A stretch of DNA of 64,000 nucleotides from Amphiura filiformis (taxonomy: Eukaryota > Echinodermata > Ophiuroidea > Amphilepidida > Amphiuridae): positions 45,432,667 through 45,496,666 of the forward strand of contig NC_092644.1 of the NCBI RefSeq assembly GCF_039555335.1, given 5' to 3'. Shown here piece by piece: positions 11,694-23,850 of the stretch. The number at the start of each line of letters is the position of its first letter. The first letter of the stretch is position 1. The notes below the pieces were generated by a model that did no database searches, was not told the DNA's origin, and saw only the letters and a program-made list of their open reading frames with translations. The position numbers and the translations under genes were made by a program.

Positions 11694-13303
11694 GTTGTAG
11701 TCATACTGCAGTTACTGTCCGTTTTCCTATACACAATACACAGTGCTCTTTCCCATTGACGCGTGACCTTTACAAATAGCCCTACGTTAACAGTATGGGG
11801 ATATGACTAGTTAACGTCGCTGTGTGAAAAATAACCGGCCAATATTAAAAGTACTCTTCTAAAGTTCTAGAAAATATAGTTTTTTAACATGTCCTAAATT
11901 TTTAGCTAATTTAGATGTTTGGAAATATTCGTACTTTGGTGTTTTAGTTAATGTTATAGGTAATAGTACATTGCCTAGTTAACGTCGCTGTGTGAAAAAT
12001 AACCGGCCAATATTAAAAGTACTCTTCTAAAATTCTAGACAATATAGTTTTGTAACATGTCCTAAATTTTTAGCTAATTTAGGTGTTTGGAGAGGGTCGT
12101 ACTTTTGTGTTTTAGGAAGGACATGTAAACGACAGATAACACCAAAAATATGAAGAAATTATTTCCAAACCGTGTTAAGTCAAAAATCATTATGTTGCTC
12201 ATTTTCAAGAATGCTGGTTTACAAAAAGCACGACATTGTCTGATTTCGTGAACAAAGCCACACATAACATTGTTTCCTTTCGTTTCCTTTATAATCGGTT
12301 ACCCAACTGAAGCTATGAATACCAGCTTTATTGCGATATCGCACATGAAAACAGTCACTTGTGCACAACCAGAGAAGATCCGATTTAAGCAGTTGAGCTG
12401 TTTCAATGAGTGTTATCTTGGTTTAATAGCTTTTAATGGGGTTAAGTCCTGCAAAGGTCGAGATGAATTCTACTGTAGACATGACTGCATCATGTTATCT
12501 GTTCATACTGCAGTTATTGTCCGTTTTCCTATACACAATACACAGTGCTCTCAACATTAAGGTGTAACCTCTACAAATAGTGTATGTTAGAAGTATAGGC
12601 CATTGCCTAGTTAACGTCACTGTGTGAAAAATAACCGGATAATATTTACTCTCTGAAATTCTAGAAAATATAGTTTTGTAACATGTCCTAAATTTTTAGC
12701 TAATTTAGGCGTTTGGAAATATTCGCACTTTGGTGTTTTAGTGTATGTTATAGGTAATAGGACATTGCCTAGTTAACGTCACTGTGTGAAAAATAACCGG
12801 CCAATATTTAAAGTTCTCTCTGAAGTTCTAGAAAATATAATTTTGTAACATGTCCTAAATTTTTAGCTAATTTAGGTGTTTGGAAATATTGGCACTTTGG
12901 TGTTTTAGGAAGGATATGTAAACGACAGATCACACCAAAAAATATGAAGAAATTATTTCCAAACCTTGTTGTGGTCTACAACCATTATGTTTCTCATTTT
13001 CAAGAATGCTGCTTAACAATATGCAGACTATTGTCTCATTTCGTAAACAAAGGCCCACCGTATGTTACCTTGCGTTTGCTTTATAATCGGTTACCCAACT
13101 GGAACTATAATACCAGCTCATTGCAATACCGCACAGGTAAAACAGAAACATGTGTAGTGTGGATTTCACCAGAGAAGATCTGATTTAACATAGTTGAGAT
13201 GTTTTCAATTAGTGTTATCTTGGTTTAATAGCTTTTAATGGGGTTTAAGTCCTACAAAGTGCGTGGTGAATTCTACTGTAGACATGACTGCATCATGTTA
13301 TCA
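11694..13303. repeat. Tandem duplication, period about 803 bp, with nested 160-bp repeats
   Basis: Unit 1 runs 11694-12500 and unit 2 12501-13303. Both begin near CATACTGCAGTTA and end at GACTGCATCATGTTAT. Inside each, a roughly 160-bp sub-unit starting TAGTTAACGTC is repeated twice (about 11809 and 11975; 12609 and 12767). The units have diverged by many substitutions and small indels, so the duplication is not recent. Small ORFs at 12270-12560 and 12944-13183 are not conserved between units. Confidence 0.85.
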
Positions 13304-14263
13304 TTTGAAAAGTCTTTTCTTTTAATACCAGAATCCGTAGTTGGACAGTTAAACCGATTCAGGAAATTTGTAAAGGAAAGATAATTCCATTATCAGACCC
13401 GAAACAAATAGTTTCAGGAAATGTAACTTTCACACAACTTCTTTCTTACACTTTTTCATTAAAATTTGCCTAGCAAAATGCTTGAATTATGTTAAAAGTA
13501 AGTCTTCGCTGCTTGATCTTCAGTAGATATAGCACCAGTAGGCCTAATTCGATTCTACAATATCATTCTATCTCGCTGAGAAGAAAACATGACAACATTT
13601 TATATATTTGAGCTATCTTCAGCAGATAGAAACAAAGCACACACATTTAAAATTACACCAAACCAATCTTCAGAGGACGCACTGGTAACATGATTCTGTA
13701 GTACAATATCAATTTTATATCTCGTTCAGCAGACAGAAACGACAACCAACACGCATTTAAATTTGAGCTATCAGCAGTTGATACCAAAAATACACGAATT
13801 CAACATACACCAAATGAAAAACAACATAAATTATAGAGAAATGTAATGGCATTATTTCAAAGTTGGTATTTAGGCCTATAGTATTCCGTTCTTGAGATAT
13901 TTCAATTTTGATATTCACCACATAGTGCACTTACGTCCACGGCGAATTCACCGTGACCTTTCCAGCCATAAACCCGCTTATTGAAGATTAAACCGATATA
14001 GTAATCTATTGTCCAATGCAAATTTATTACCACCTGATAATATTGATCCAATGAGCGACCGAATTGTCCGCTACGGACGACTAATCCAATCGATAATGAC
14101 TCTATTGACATGTACGAGCGTATCTCCACTGACCGAGTTTTGGGATATTTTTCACTGGTTTGCAGCTGTTTGCTGTCATTTACTCATCAAGGCGGACCAC
14201 CGTTATTATAAGGACTATGCCAATTATTTAAAGATTGACATGTAGAGAATAAGCCATAATTGA
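13304..14263. other. Intergenic with weak short repeats
   Basis: Loose direct repeats around 13605-13800 share GAGCTATC..CAGCAG and ACACGCATTTAAA-like strings. No gene is supported. Confidence 0.4.
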
Positions 14264-15661
14264 TTGACAGAAAGTACTAAATTTGTACCTATGACGGTAC
14301 AAAAGAAGAAATGGCCGAGAGACTGGTGCAGGGCAGTATTTATTCCACTGCCAAAGAAGGGAAATTTGAAAGAGTGTGCCAATCACCGGACCATCAGTCT
14401 GATTTGTCATGCAAGTAAAGTGCTTCTGAAGATCATCATCAAGAGAATGAAGAACAAAATGGAGCAGGAAATATCTGATGAGCAGGCAGGATTTCGTGAA
14501 GGAAGGGGTACTAGGGACCAAATTGTCAATATCAGGAATGTGATTGAGAAATGCAGAGAGCATAGACTTCCTCTTTACATGTGCTTCATAGATTACAGTA
14601 AAGCTTTTGACTGTGTTGGCCACCCTCAGATGTGGGAAACTATGAAAAAGATGGGTTTTCCAAGTCATCTTGTGGATCTGATCAGCTGCTTATATGAAGA
14701 CCAAGAATCGGCAGTCAGAACAAGTAGTGGAGACACAGATTGGTTCAAGATTGGAAGAGGCTTACGACAGGGCTGTGTGCTATCACCAAACCTATTTAAC
14801 ATCTACTCTGAAGACATAATGAGAACAGCTTTGGAGGGGTTTGAAGGTGGAGTGAAGTTTGGCGGTACAAGAATTACTAACCTGAGGTACGCCGATGATA
14901 CCACTCTTATTTGTAGCAGCAGAGTAGAGCTGATTGATCTTTTGAAGCGCATCAAAGAGGCCAGTGAAGAAAAACACCTTCTCCTGAACACAAAGAAGAC
15001 AAAAATAATGGTTGTAGACAGAGAGAGAAAAAGTGATGAGTTTGTGATAGATGGACAACAGATTGAGGAGGTGAAGCAATTTGAATATCTGGGTTCAATG
15101 ATTAACAACAGTGGTGACAGCACAACTGAAATTAAGAGAAGACTGGCTATTGCAAGGACAACTGTGCAGGGCATGTCAAGCATATGGAAAAGCAGAGGCC
15201 TATCCATTGACCTCAAGGTACGCCTACTTCGTGCAACTGTGTTTTCCATTGCCACTTATGGATGCGAGTCTTGGGCTATGACCAAGAATGATAGGAAAAG
15301 AGTAGATGCTTTTGAGATGTGGTGTTACAGGAGGCTTCTACGAGTGACATGGAAAGACAGGAGAACAAATTCCTGGATCCTTGACAAGATTGGTACAAGT
15401 CTAACCATCAGAAGCGGCATAATGGAGAGAAAGCTGAAGTACTTTGGCCATATTGTCAGGAAACATGGAGGTGTAGAAAAACAGATTTTGCAAGGGGCCA
15501 TGGAAGGCAAACGAGGAAGAGGACGTCCACCAACATCTTGGACTAATGACGTGAAGCTGGTTTCTAACCAGGGAATGCAAGGTGCAACACACTTGGCATC
15601 GGATCGAGTGAGATGGCGTACTCTTGTGAAGACCACAGCAGCGCTACACAGCGCCACCTGA
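14264..15661 (+). mobile_element. 5'-truncated LINE with a long open reverse-transcriptase frame
   Basis: A 465-codon uninterrupted frame (no upstream in-frame ATG; it is simply open from a TGA at 14261) encodes a non-LTR reverse transcriptase. Motifs in order: LPKKGNLKECANHRTISLI, DEQAGFREGRGTRDQI, CFIDYSKAFDCV, GLRQGCVLSPNLFN, the catalytic LRYADDTTLI, NTKKTKIM, YLGSMI, and the C-terminal TYGCESWAM, RRLLRVTWKDRRTN, RKLKYFGHIVR and GRGRPP blocks. It ends TGA followed by a short AG run (15664-15676). The endonuclease and the first RT motifs are missing, so this copy cannot be autonomous. Clade is RTE-like by C-terminal style, with moderate certainty. The absence of any break suggests a younger insertion than the LINE at 8.4 kb. 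Confidence 0.88.
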
Positions 15662-15676
15662 CACAGAGAGAGAGAG

Positions 15677-16240
15677 ACGGTTTTATGACACCAATCTTCA
15701 AAATACGATCAAAAAATGGCTGCCCGGTCAAGTAAAATGTGCATTGGAATAACACGGCGAGTTTGGATAGATGGTAGGATTTCTTTTTAATAAAAATGTA
15801 TGTTCCCCCGTTATTAAAGCTTGTACCGGGTTGAAGATTCAGATATTTGGGAAAGAATAAGTAATTGAAACATAGAGAAAGTACTAAAATCATAGCTTTT
15901 ATACTTTTTGATATATGATACTAACTAGTTCAACCCGTATAGCTACAACACAGCGCTACCAGTAGGGTTCAATTGCCTATTGTGAGTGCCCCTGTGTTGT
16001 GTGCATACATGTAGTTAACAATAACTGCATGATGATGTAAATCAATGCAGGAGCTTAACACACATCGGGTACCAAAATCGAGCAAATTATGGCATGTCTT
16101 GCAACATTTTCTTATGGAATAAAATTTTGGTAAATTTATTCTTCTGAAGATAGGAAATAAAGAACAGTTTACCAACCCAAAGTGTTACAATTAAACAAGA
16201 CAGCAAATAAACACAAATCCCGACCGGCATACAAGCAACT
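15677..16240. other. Intergenic, nothing recognised
   Basis: No supported ORF, RNA or repeat. Confidence 0.4.
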
Positions 16241-16266
16241 TAAAAAAAAAAGCAGCAAGGGAATGT

Positions 16267-16335
16267 GCCGGCGCGGGATTCGCACCCACGACCTTCCGGT
16301 CACTGGACGGATACCCTAACCATTAGGTCACCAGC
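16267..16335 (-). pseudogene. tRNA-like sequence (Thr-AGT-like loop), Pol III repeat
   Basis: Minus strand, 69 nt. The acceptor pairs GCTGGTG with CGCCGGC (two wobbles), the D-arm is CCTA/TAGG, the T-arm is GTGGG-TGCGAAT-CCCGC, and the anticodon loop CCAGTGA has a mismatch at the loop-closing pair and C instead of U33. An A-run at 16241-16252 gives a poly-T stop on the element strand. Best read as a decayed tRNA or tRNA-derived SINE head. Confidence 0.55.
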
Positions 16336-16649
16336 TTCCACTGATAAACGGTGGTTAAAACTGGGTACTAATGTAGGCAGTCGATGTGTAAACACACACA
16401 AATATTATACCTAAGTACACAAGTACAGGAGATCATCATTAATTAACGTTTTACAGGGGTGCAACAATTTCAGGTTATGGGATTTTCGTTTCACCTCCTC
16501 CATCTTGTTGTTATTTTTCGTTTAGATATATATGTATACATATATTTTTGAGTTTTTAATGTTTTGATGGAAGACAGATAAACTTTGAACGTTTATATTT
16601 TTTCATTTATAACAAGAAAATGACTTATACAATGCTCACTCAATATCAG

Positions 16650-17020
16650 AAAAAAAATCAAGTTTGAAGTAGAAAAAAGAAAGGAAAAACCAGGTAAATA
16701 AGATACGGAAGCAGGGGCGAAGTTGCAGAGAGAAGTGCAGGGATAAAAACAGAAAACAAAGGGAAAAAGGAGAAAGAAAAGAAATAGCAGGAACAAGAGA
16801 AACAAGGAAGTAAGAAGGATAAATATAGTTCGAAGAAGTAAAGAATACAGAATAAAATCAAACCGAAAGCTGGAAATAAAATAACAAACGAAAACAGACT
16901 TGACTATAAAGTGAAAGTGAAGAAAAAAGAAAGGTAAATAAGTTCTAAATTTACAATGAAAGACGAGGAATAGAAAAATGAAAAGAGGTACAAGGAAAGG
17001 AAAAATGAAATTAACTGAAA
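16650..17020. repeat. Purine-rich low-complexity tract
   Basis: The + strand is almost all A and G with irregular GAAA/GGAA words. The minus-strand ORFs rich in Phe, Leu and Ser are by-products. Confidence 0.7.
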
Positions 17021-17074
17021 GTTCCAGTTACATTGTTCAAAATGGTGTCGTATGATCGTATCAGATTTTTCCCT

Positions 17075-17167
17075 TTTGAAACAGGGGTATGTCAAGGCTG
17101 CCCACTTTCGACACTATTGTTTATATCATCTATTGAAGTTTTGGCTTATAAAATAAGACTGTTATAA
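17075..17167 (+). mobile_element. Fragment of L1/Tx1-type reverse transcriptase
   Basis: About 30 codons read FETGVCQGCPLS followed by LLFISSIEVLAYKIR, then a stop at 17165-17167. This corresponds to the GVRQGCPLSPLLF motif with the LAxxIR extension usual in L1/Tx1-type elements. Nothing else of the element is visible around it. Confidence 0.6.
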
Positions 17168-17694
17168 GACTTCCCCTTTAGAATTATCATAAAGACCATG
17201 AAGATGTAATGATGTAATGCCTTGTGTTAGTAATATCCAATGTTGCCAACTTCTAGATGCTCAAATTAAGCTCCTTGTGACATTTTGTTCTACTGCGGTC
17301 GGTATCCATGGTATCAGTATATTTTTGTTCCGTAAAATCCGGGGGGTCTTGGTTTTGGCATGGATACTGGGATTCTGGGAACTGGTCCCCCCCCCCTCCC
17401 AGAAAAAACACAAAACAAATTTGACAAAAACAAGCTCAATTTGCAAAAACTTCGGAATAAGTTCAATTTTCAAGTTCTGAAAATTAGGCCTATATAAAAT
17501 TAGAAAAACAAATTCCAGATTTTTACAATATCTTTCCCACATTTTGAATTTTTATTTCAGATCTTATAACAAGGACACACTACCGTGCAAAATGAACTAA
17601 TTTATTAATGTTTGATATGAAAATTATGAGTACTGCTGGTACGAGAACGGTGTGCTGCTAGTACAAAATTGGGCGTTTTCTGATAGGCAACACC
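17168..17694. other. Intergenic, nothing recognised
   Basis: Contains a C-run near 17388. No gene supported. Confidence 0.4.
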
Positions 17695-17696
17695 TA

Positions 17697-17968
17697 CAAT
17701 CTACGAAAAAAGTCCTTGGAACGCTTGGTACACTCTGTCGAAATATCGTGCAGAATTTCATATGATCATGGAAATGACGTATATTTTGCCTGGAAACAAG
17801 CATGACATCTACAACAATGATTTACCTTCCCTCTCACCATCAATCAATGTTGGAACACATTGGGAAACCGCTGAAGACATTGGCATTTCTCAACATTGAA
17901 CGGGGGAGAGGGGGTGAGAGTTTTCCGTTATTTACACGCAAGCGTTCCAAGACATATTTCGTTGATTG
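17697..17968. mobile_element. S element, copy 1 (palindromic MITE-like)
   Basis: The ends are imperfect inverted repeats of about 31 bp: CAATCTACGAAAAAAGTCCT on the left against the complement of the AAGACATATTTCGTTGATTG end. The same sequence recurs as the second and third S copies, and the array starts exactly with it. Confidence 0.75.
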
Positions 17969-18721
17969 TCTCTACCGAATGCAAAATATTTCATATAAAT
18001 TTCGTTTTTGTGTCATAACTCAAAAACGGAATGTCGTATGAGCTTCATATTGCACACGATTTGAGAGTGGATATTGGGCTTTGGAACCATAACAAAATTG
18101 TTGAATAAGAAATTGGTTTATTTAGAGAGTGGTCACTGAAACCATCCCCTATGCTAAACTACACACGTTTCGTAATTATGGCTCTAAACTGCTCTAAAAT
18201 ATCATTTTTTCCCATAACTTAAAAACAAAATGTTATATGAGCTTCATATTGCACACGATTTGGAAGTATATAATATTCCTTTGAATCATAATAAAATTGT
18301 TGATAAAGAAGTTGGAATATGTAGGGAATGGTCACTGAAAACACCTCCTTTGCTAAATTACACACATTTCGTAATTATGACTCTCTACTGTATTTTTCTG
18401 AGTCAAATCTCGTTTTTGTTTCCTAATTTAAAAACACTACAAATATAACTTTTAAAGAAATATTACAATGTTTGCAGCATGTTTTCTAAAGTGTTTTTGA
18501 ATTTTATTAAAACGTTCTGTACCCTTTATAATATAACCTAGCATGTAAATGTTTTCTGTAAAACTTGCGTTTGCTGAGTATAGGCCTATCCGAACGAATC
18601 AGAAAGATTATGATGTAACAATTTGAAACAACTCATTTCTGAATATTATTTATAATAAAATACGCTTTTGCCGTGAGAAAAAAAAAAAAAAACAACAATT
18701 AAATACACTTAAAGAAAAAAT

Positions 18722-18808
18722 CGACCACCACGGGGACTCGAACCATTCACATCAATCAATAGTCAAAAGATTATGAGTCGAAGGTCTAAGCCGTTGCGCC
18801 ACGCTGTC
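18722..18808 (-). pseudogene. tRNA-derived sequence, body copy 1
   Basis: The minus strand has an A box TGGCGCAACGG and a B box GGTTCGAGTCC about 50 nt apart. The anticodon stem and T-stem pair poorly, so it is a tRNA-derived relic, not a working tRNA. Repeated at 21643-21730. Confidence 0.6.
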
Positions 18809-19295
18809 ATTTCGCAATCGAAGTAACCAGTTTTGGTCTTTTATAGTAGTCAAGTATCGGGGAAAGTGTAAACCTGTATAGTGGAAATGGCAAAGTGCAT
18901 CAGTTTACCATAATGACAAAATGGTCCAGAATCGACATTTTATGGTTTTTAGGCCGCATCTCATGAAGCGTGACGTTCGTTTACCTTGGCTATACCAATT
19001 GAGAATGTTTGAATACAAAAGGAATGACAAATTGATCGCATTTATGACATTTGTTAACAGTTTGCCATTTTGAATTGAAATAAATATCTATACGTATATA
19101 TATTAATATCAATGCAGGGTAAACTGCTCAGTATGCACGTTATTCAATGCAGCAGTTTACCATTACAGATTACCATTATGGGTTTACACTTTACATCCTT
19201 TGACTATTCGTGTTTTAATTGCGTGAATCATCGCTAAATTATGCATTCATTATTTTCTATGCTTCTTTTTTTCTTTCTTTGTATTAAAAATAACT

Positions 19296-19296
19296 A

Positions 19297-19332
<36 letters not shown>

Positions 19333-19435
19333 AAAAAAGAAAGAAAGAAAGAAAGAAAGAAAAAAAAAAAAAAAAAAAAAAAAAAATGAAAGAAAGAAAG
19401 AAAGAAAAATGAATGAATGAATGAATGAATGAATG
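19296..19435. repeat. (GAAA)n with (GAAT)n, body copy 1
   Basis: GAAA tract interrupted by an A-run, then about six GAAT units. The minus-strand Phe/Ser-rich ORFs come from it. Confidence 0.95.
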
Positions 19436-19534
19436 CATGCATGAACGAAAGACATTTGAAATAAATAAAAACATGAACGTGGAAAAGGGTTGAAGTGACC
19501 GCTTATAGGTACAAATTGCAAGCAGCTTAATCAC

Positions 19535-19610
19535 GAAGCTCCCGTGGTGAAGTGGCTAAGTCATAGGTCTTGTAAACATGAGGTCCTGGGTTCGATTCCT
19601 GGCGGTATTA
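19535..19610 (+). pseudogene. tRNA-Thr(TGT)-like derived sequence, body copy 1
   Basis: A box TGGTGAAGTGG, loop CTTGTAA with TGT in anticodon position, B box GGGTTCGATTCC. Acceptor and anticodon stems are imperfect. It points the opposite way to the relic at 18722-18808. Repeated at 22460-22536. Confidence 0.6.
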
Positions 19611-20617
19611 CTTTTCAGTTTCATTTATTATTTTCGACGGTGAACCCGGTGAAAATATTTGTTTGTCATAAGTACATGAAGTATACTTTTTGATTTATTT
19701 TTCTGTCTTTCTTTCTTCCTTTCTTTCTCTATGTTTGATTAATTAATTTAATTATTTCTTTCTTTCTTTCCCAAAAGCCCCCCAAATGAAATACTTTCCG
19801 ATTTAAATGTGATCTTATAATAGTCCTACAAACCTCCTCCACCCTACCCCACATACATCCCACGCCCAACACCTCGCACGCACCCCCCACATTATACACA
19901 CACCCCATACACACAAATGAGAAGCACAAATCTGCTGAAGATAGTTGTTACATCATGTCAAAAACAAGTTAATGCTATCTACTGAAGATAGTCGTAGTTT
20001 ATTATTTACTTCCTTACAATCTTAACGTACATGCGGTTTTAGTATTTAATTAAAACTCATTTTTCAGATTTCTAACGCTCGTTCACCTATCTGACAAGTG
20101 CTATGAAGGTGAACTTTAAATATTAATTTTGAAAATAAATTAAACAACTCGGAATCATGCAGCTTAGAGCCGTGATTCGATTTCTCGGTTTTGAGATATA
20201 GCATAAAAATGTCATTAAATGCGTGTATGTTAGGGTATGGGGTGTTTCAGTGTCCTCTCCCTGAACCAACCAATTTCTTTATCAACAATTGTATTATGAT
20301 TCCTAAGTACATGGTCTGCTTCCAAATCCTGTGCAATATGAAGCTCATACAACATTCTGTTTTTGAATTATGGGACAAAGACGACATTTTAGAGCATTTT
20401 ATAGCTATAATTGCGAAATGTGTGTATTTTAGCATAGGGGGTGATTACAGTGGCCACTTCCTAAATAAACCAATTTCTTTATCAACAATTTTGTTATGAT
20501 TCCAAAGCATATAATCCACTCTCAAATCGTGTGTGATGTGAAGCTCATACGACATTCCGTTTTTGAGTTATGAGACAAAAACGAAATTTAGATGAAATAT
20601 TTTGCATTCGGCAGAGA

Positions 20618-20889
20618 CAATCTACGAAAAAAGTCCTTGGAACGCTTGGTACACTCTGTCGAAATATCGTGCAGAATTTCATATGATCATGGAAATGACG
20701 TATATTTTGCCTGGAAACAAGCATGACATCTACAACAATGATTTACCCTTCCCCTCTCACCATCAATCAATGTTGGAACACATTGGGAAACCGCTGAAGA
20801 CATTGGCATTTCTCAACATTGAACGGGGAGAGGGGTGAGAGTTTTCCGTTATTTACACGCAAGCGTTCCAAGACATATTTCGTTGATTG
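20618..20889. mobile_element. S element, copy 2 (array centre)
   Basis: Flanked by GAGA on the left and TCTC on the right. The right arm of body 1, S itself and the left arm of body 2 therefore form one continuous palindrome of about 1.2 kb. Confidence 0.75.
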
Positions 20890-21642
20890 TCTCTACCGAA
20901 TGCAAAATATTTCATATAAATTTCGTTTTTGTGTCATAACTCAAAAACGGAATGTCGTATGAGCTTCATATTGCACACGATTTGAGAGTGGATATTGGGC
21001 TTTGGAACCATAACAAAATTGTTGAATAAGAAATTGGTTTATTTAGAGAGTGGTCACTGAAACCATCCCCTATGCTAAACTACACACGTTTCGTAATTAT
21101 GGCTCTAAACTGCTCTAAAATATCATTTTTGTCCCATAACTTAAAAACAAAATGTTATATGAGCTTCATATTGCACACGATTTGGAAGTATATAATATTC
21201 CTTTGAATCATAATAAAATTGTTGATAAAGAAGTTGGAATATGTAGGAATGGTCACTGAAAACACCTCCTTTGCTAAATTACACACATTTCGTAATTATG
21301 ACTCTCTACTGTATTTTTCTGAGTCAAATCTCGTTTTTGTTTCCTAATTCAAAAACACTACAAATATAACTTTTAAAGAAATATTACAATGTTTGCAGCA
21401 TGTTTTCTAAAGTGTTTTTGAATTTTATTAAAACGTTCTGTACCCTTTATAATATAACCTAGCATGTAAATGTTTTCTGTAAAACTTGCGTTTGCTGAGT
21501 ATAGGCCTATCCGAACGAATCAGAAAGATTATGATGTAACAATTTGAAACAACTCATTTCTGAATATTATTTATAATAAAATACGCTTTTGCCGTGAGAA
21601 AAAAAAAAAGAAAACAACAATTAAATACACTTAAAGAAAAAA

Positions 21643-21730
21643 TCGACCACCACGGGGACTCGAACCATTCACATCAATCAATAGTCAAAAGATTATGAGT
21701 CGAAGGTCTAAGCCGTTGCGCCACGCTGTC
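21643..21730 (-). pseudogene. tRNA-derived sequence, body copy 2
   Basis: Virtually identical to 18722-18808. Confidence 0.6.
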
Positions 21731-22215
21731 ATTTCGCAATCGAAGTAACCAGTTTTGGTCTTTTATAGTAGTCAAGTATCGGGGAAAGTGTAAACCTGTA
21801 TAGTGGAAATGGCAAAGTGCATCAGTTTACCATAATGACAAAATGGTCCAGAATCGACATTTTATGGTTTTTAGGCCGCATCTCATGAAGCGTGACGTTC
21901 GTTTACCTTGGCTATACCAATTGAGAATGTTTGAATACAAAAGGAATGACAAATTGATCGCATTTATGACATTTGTTAACAGTTTGCCATTTTGAATTGA
22001 AATAAATATCTATACGTATATATATTAATATCAATGCAGGGTAAACTGCTCAGTATGCACGTTATTCAATGCAGCAGTTTACCATTACAGATTACCATTA
22101 TGGGTTTACACTTTACACCCTTTCCTATTCGTGTTTTAATTGCGTGAATCATCGCTAAATTATGCATTCATTATTTTCTATGCTTCTTTTTTTCTTTCTT
22201 TGTATTAAAAATAAC

Positions 22216-22217
22216 TA

Positions 22218-22249
<32 letters not shown>

Positions 22250-22253
22250 AAAA

Positions 22254-22289
<36 letters not shown>

Positions 22290-22360
22290 AAAAAAAAGAA
22301 AAAAAGAAAAATGAAAGAAAGAAAGAAAGAAAAATGAATGAATGAATGAATGAATGAATG
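22216..22360. repeat. (GAAA)n with (GAAT)n, body copy 2
   Basis: Same position in the body as the first tract. Tract lengths and the A-run interruptions differ, as expected for microsatellite slippage since the duplication. Confidence 0.95.
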
Positions 22361-22459
22361 CATGCATGAACGAAAGACATTTGAAATAAATAAAAACATG
22401 AACGTGGAAAAGGGTTGAAGTGACCGCTTATAGGTACAAATTGCAAGCAGCTTAATCAC

Positions 22460-22536
22460 GAAGCTCCCGTGGCGAAGTGGTTAAGTCATAGGTCTTGTAA
22501 ACATGAGGTCCTGGGTTCGATTCCCTGGCGGTATTA
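22460..22536 (+). pseudogene. tRNA-Thr(TGT)-like derived sequence, body copy 2
   Basis: Same as 19535-19610 with a few changes (TGGCGAAGTGG in the A box, one extra C after the B box). Confidence 0.6.
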
Positions 22537-23018
22537 CTTTTTCAGTTTCATTTATTATTTGCGACGGTGAACCCGGTGAAAATATTTGTTTGTCATAAGT
22601 ACATGAAGTATACTTTTTTTGATTTATTTTTTCTGTCTTTCTTTCTTCCTTTCTTTCTCTATGTTTGATTAATTAATTTAATTATTTCTTTCTTTCTTTC
22701 CCAAAAGCCCCCAAATGAAATACTTTCCGATTTAAATGTGATCTTATAATAGTCCTACAAACCTCCTCCACCCTACCCCACATACATCCCACGCCCAACA
22801 CCTCGCACGCACCCCCACATTATACACACACCCCATACACACAAATGAGAAGCACAAATCTGCTGAAGATAGTTGTTACATCATGTCAAAAACAAGTTAA
22901 TGCTATCTACTGAAGATAGTCGTAGTTTATTATTTACTTCCTTACAATATTAACGTACATGCGGTTTTAGTATTTAATTAAAACTCATTTTTCAGATTTC
23001 TAACGCTCGTTCACCTAT

Positions 23019-23334
23019 TAGACCAAAATGCATGGTATTTATATATGTCCAGAAAATGAATTCCGTGGTCCACTTGCTGGGTGTACTTGGAAACCACATT
23101 AATCAATGGACAAAATGAGTACAATTAGCAGTGTAAAAATCCCTAAAGAAAAAAACGGCCAATTCGAACGATATCGGGCTTTTTAATAATATGATGGAAA
23201 TTCTTTTTTTCAAGGAGCACCGGTATTAAAAATATTACTAAATATTACTGCTTCTACAAAAAACATAGAAAAAATAAATTATTGTTCTTTATAATATATT
23301 TTATCAATAATTACAGTATTTTTGGTGGTGGTGG
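23019..23334. repeat. 316-bp segment unique to body copy 2
   Basis: Replaces 11 bp (20091-20101) of body copy 1 between CGTTCACCTAT and TATGAAGGTG. It has no inverted ends and finishes in GGTGGTGGTGG. The flanking TAT on both sides allows a microhomology-mediated event. Which state is ancestral cannot be told from the window. Confidence 0.7.
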
Positions 23335-23850
23335 TATGAAGGTGAACTTTAAATATTAATTTTGAAAATAAATTAAACAACTCGGAATCATGCAGCTTAG
23401 AGCCGTGATTCGATTTCTCGGTTTTGAGATATAGCATAAAAATGTCATTAAATGCGTGTATGTTAGGGTATGGGGTGTTTCAGTGTCCACTCCCTGAACC
23501 AACCAATTTCTTTATCAACAATTGTATTATGATTCCTAAGTACATGGTCTGCTTCCAAATCCTGTGCAATATGAAGCTCATACAACATTCTGTTTTTGAA
23601 TTATGGGACAAAGACGACATTTTAGAGCATTTTATAGCTATAATTGCGAAATGTGTGTATTTTAGCATAGGGGGTGATTACAGTGGCCACTTCCTAAATA
23701 AACCAATTTCTTTATCAACAATTTTGTTATGATTCCAAAGCATATAATCCACTCTCAAATCGTGTGTGATGTGAAGCTCATACGACATTCCGTTTTTGAG
23801 TTATGAGACAAAAACGAAATTTAGATGAAATATTTTGCATTCGGCAGAGA

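Noticed and set aside
14792..15657. Several 63-150-aa minus-strand ORFs
   Set aside because: Shadows of the plus-strand reverse transcriptase.
20191..20499. 102-aa ORF repeated identically at 23424-23732
   Set aside because: Its repetition comes from the tandem bodies. It lies in the inverted arm and sub-repeats, with no protein motif.
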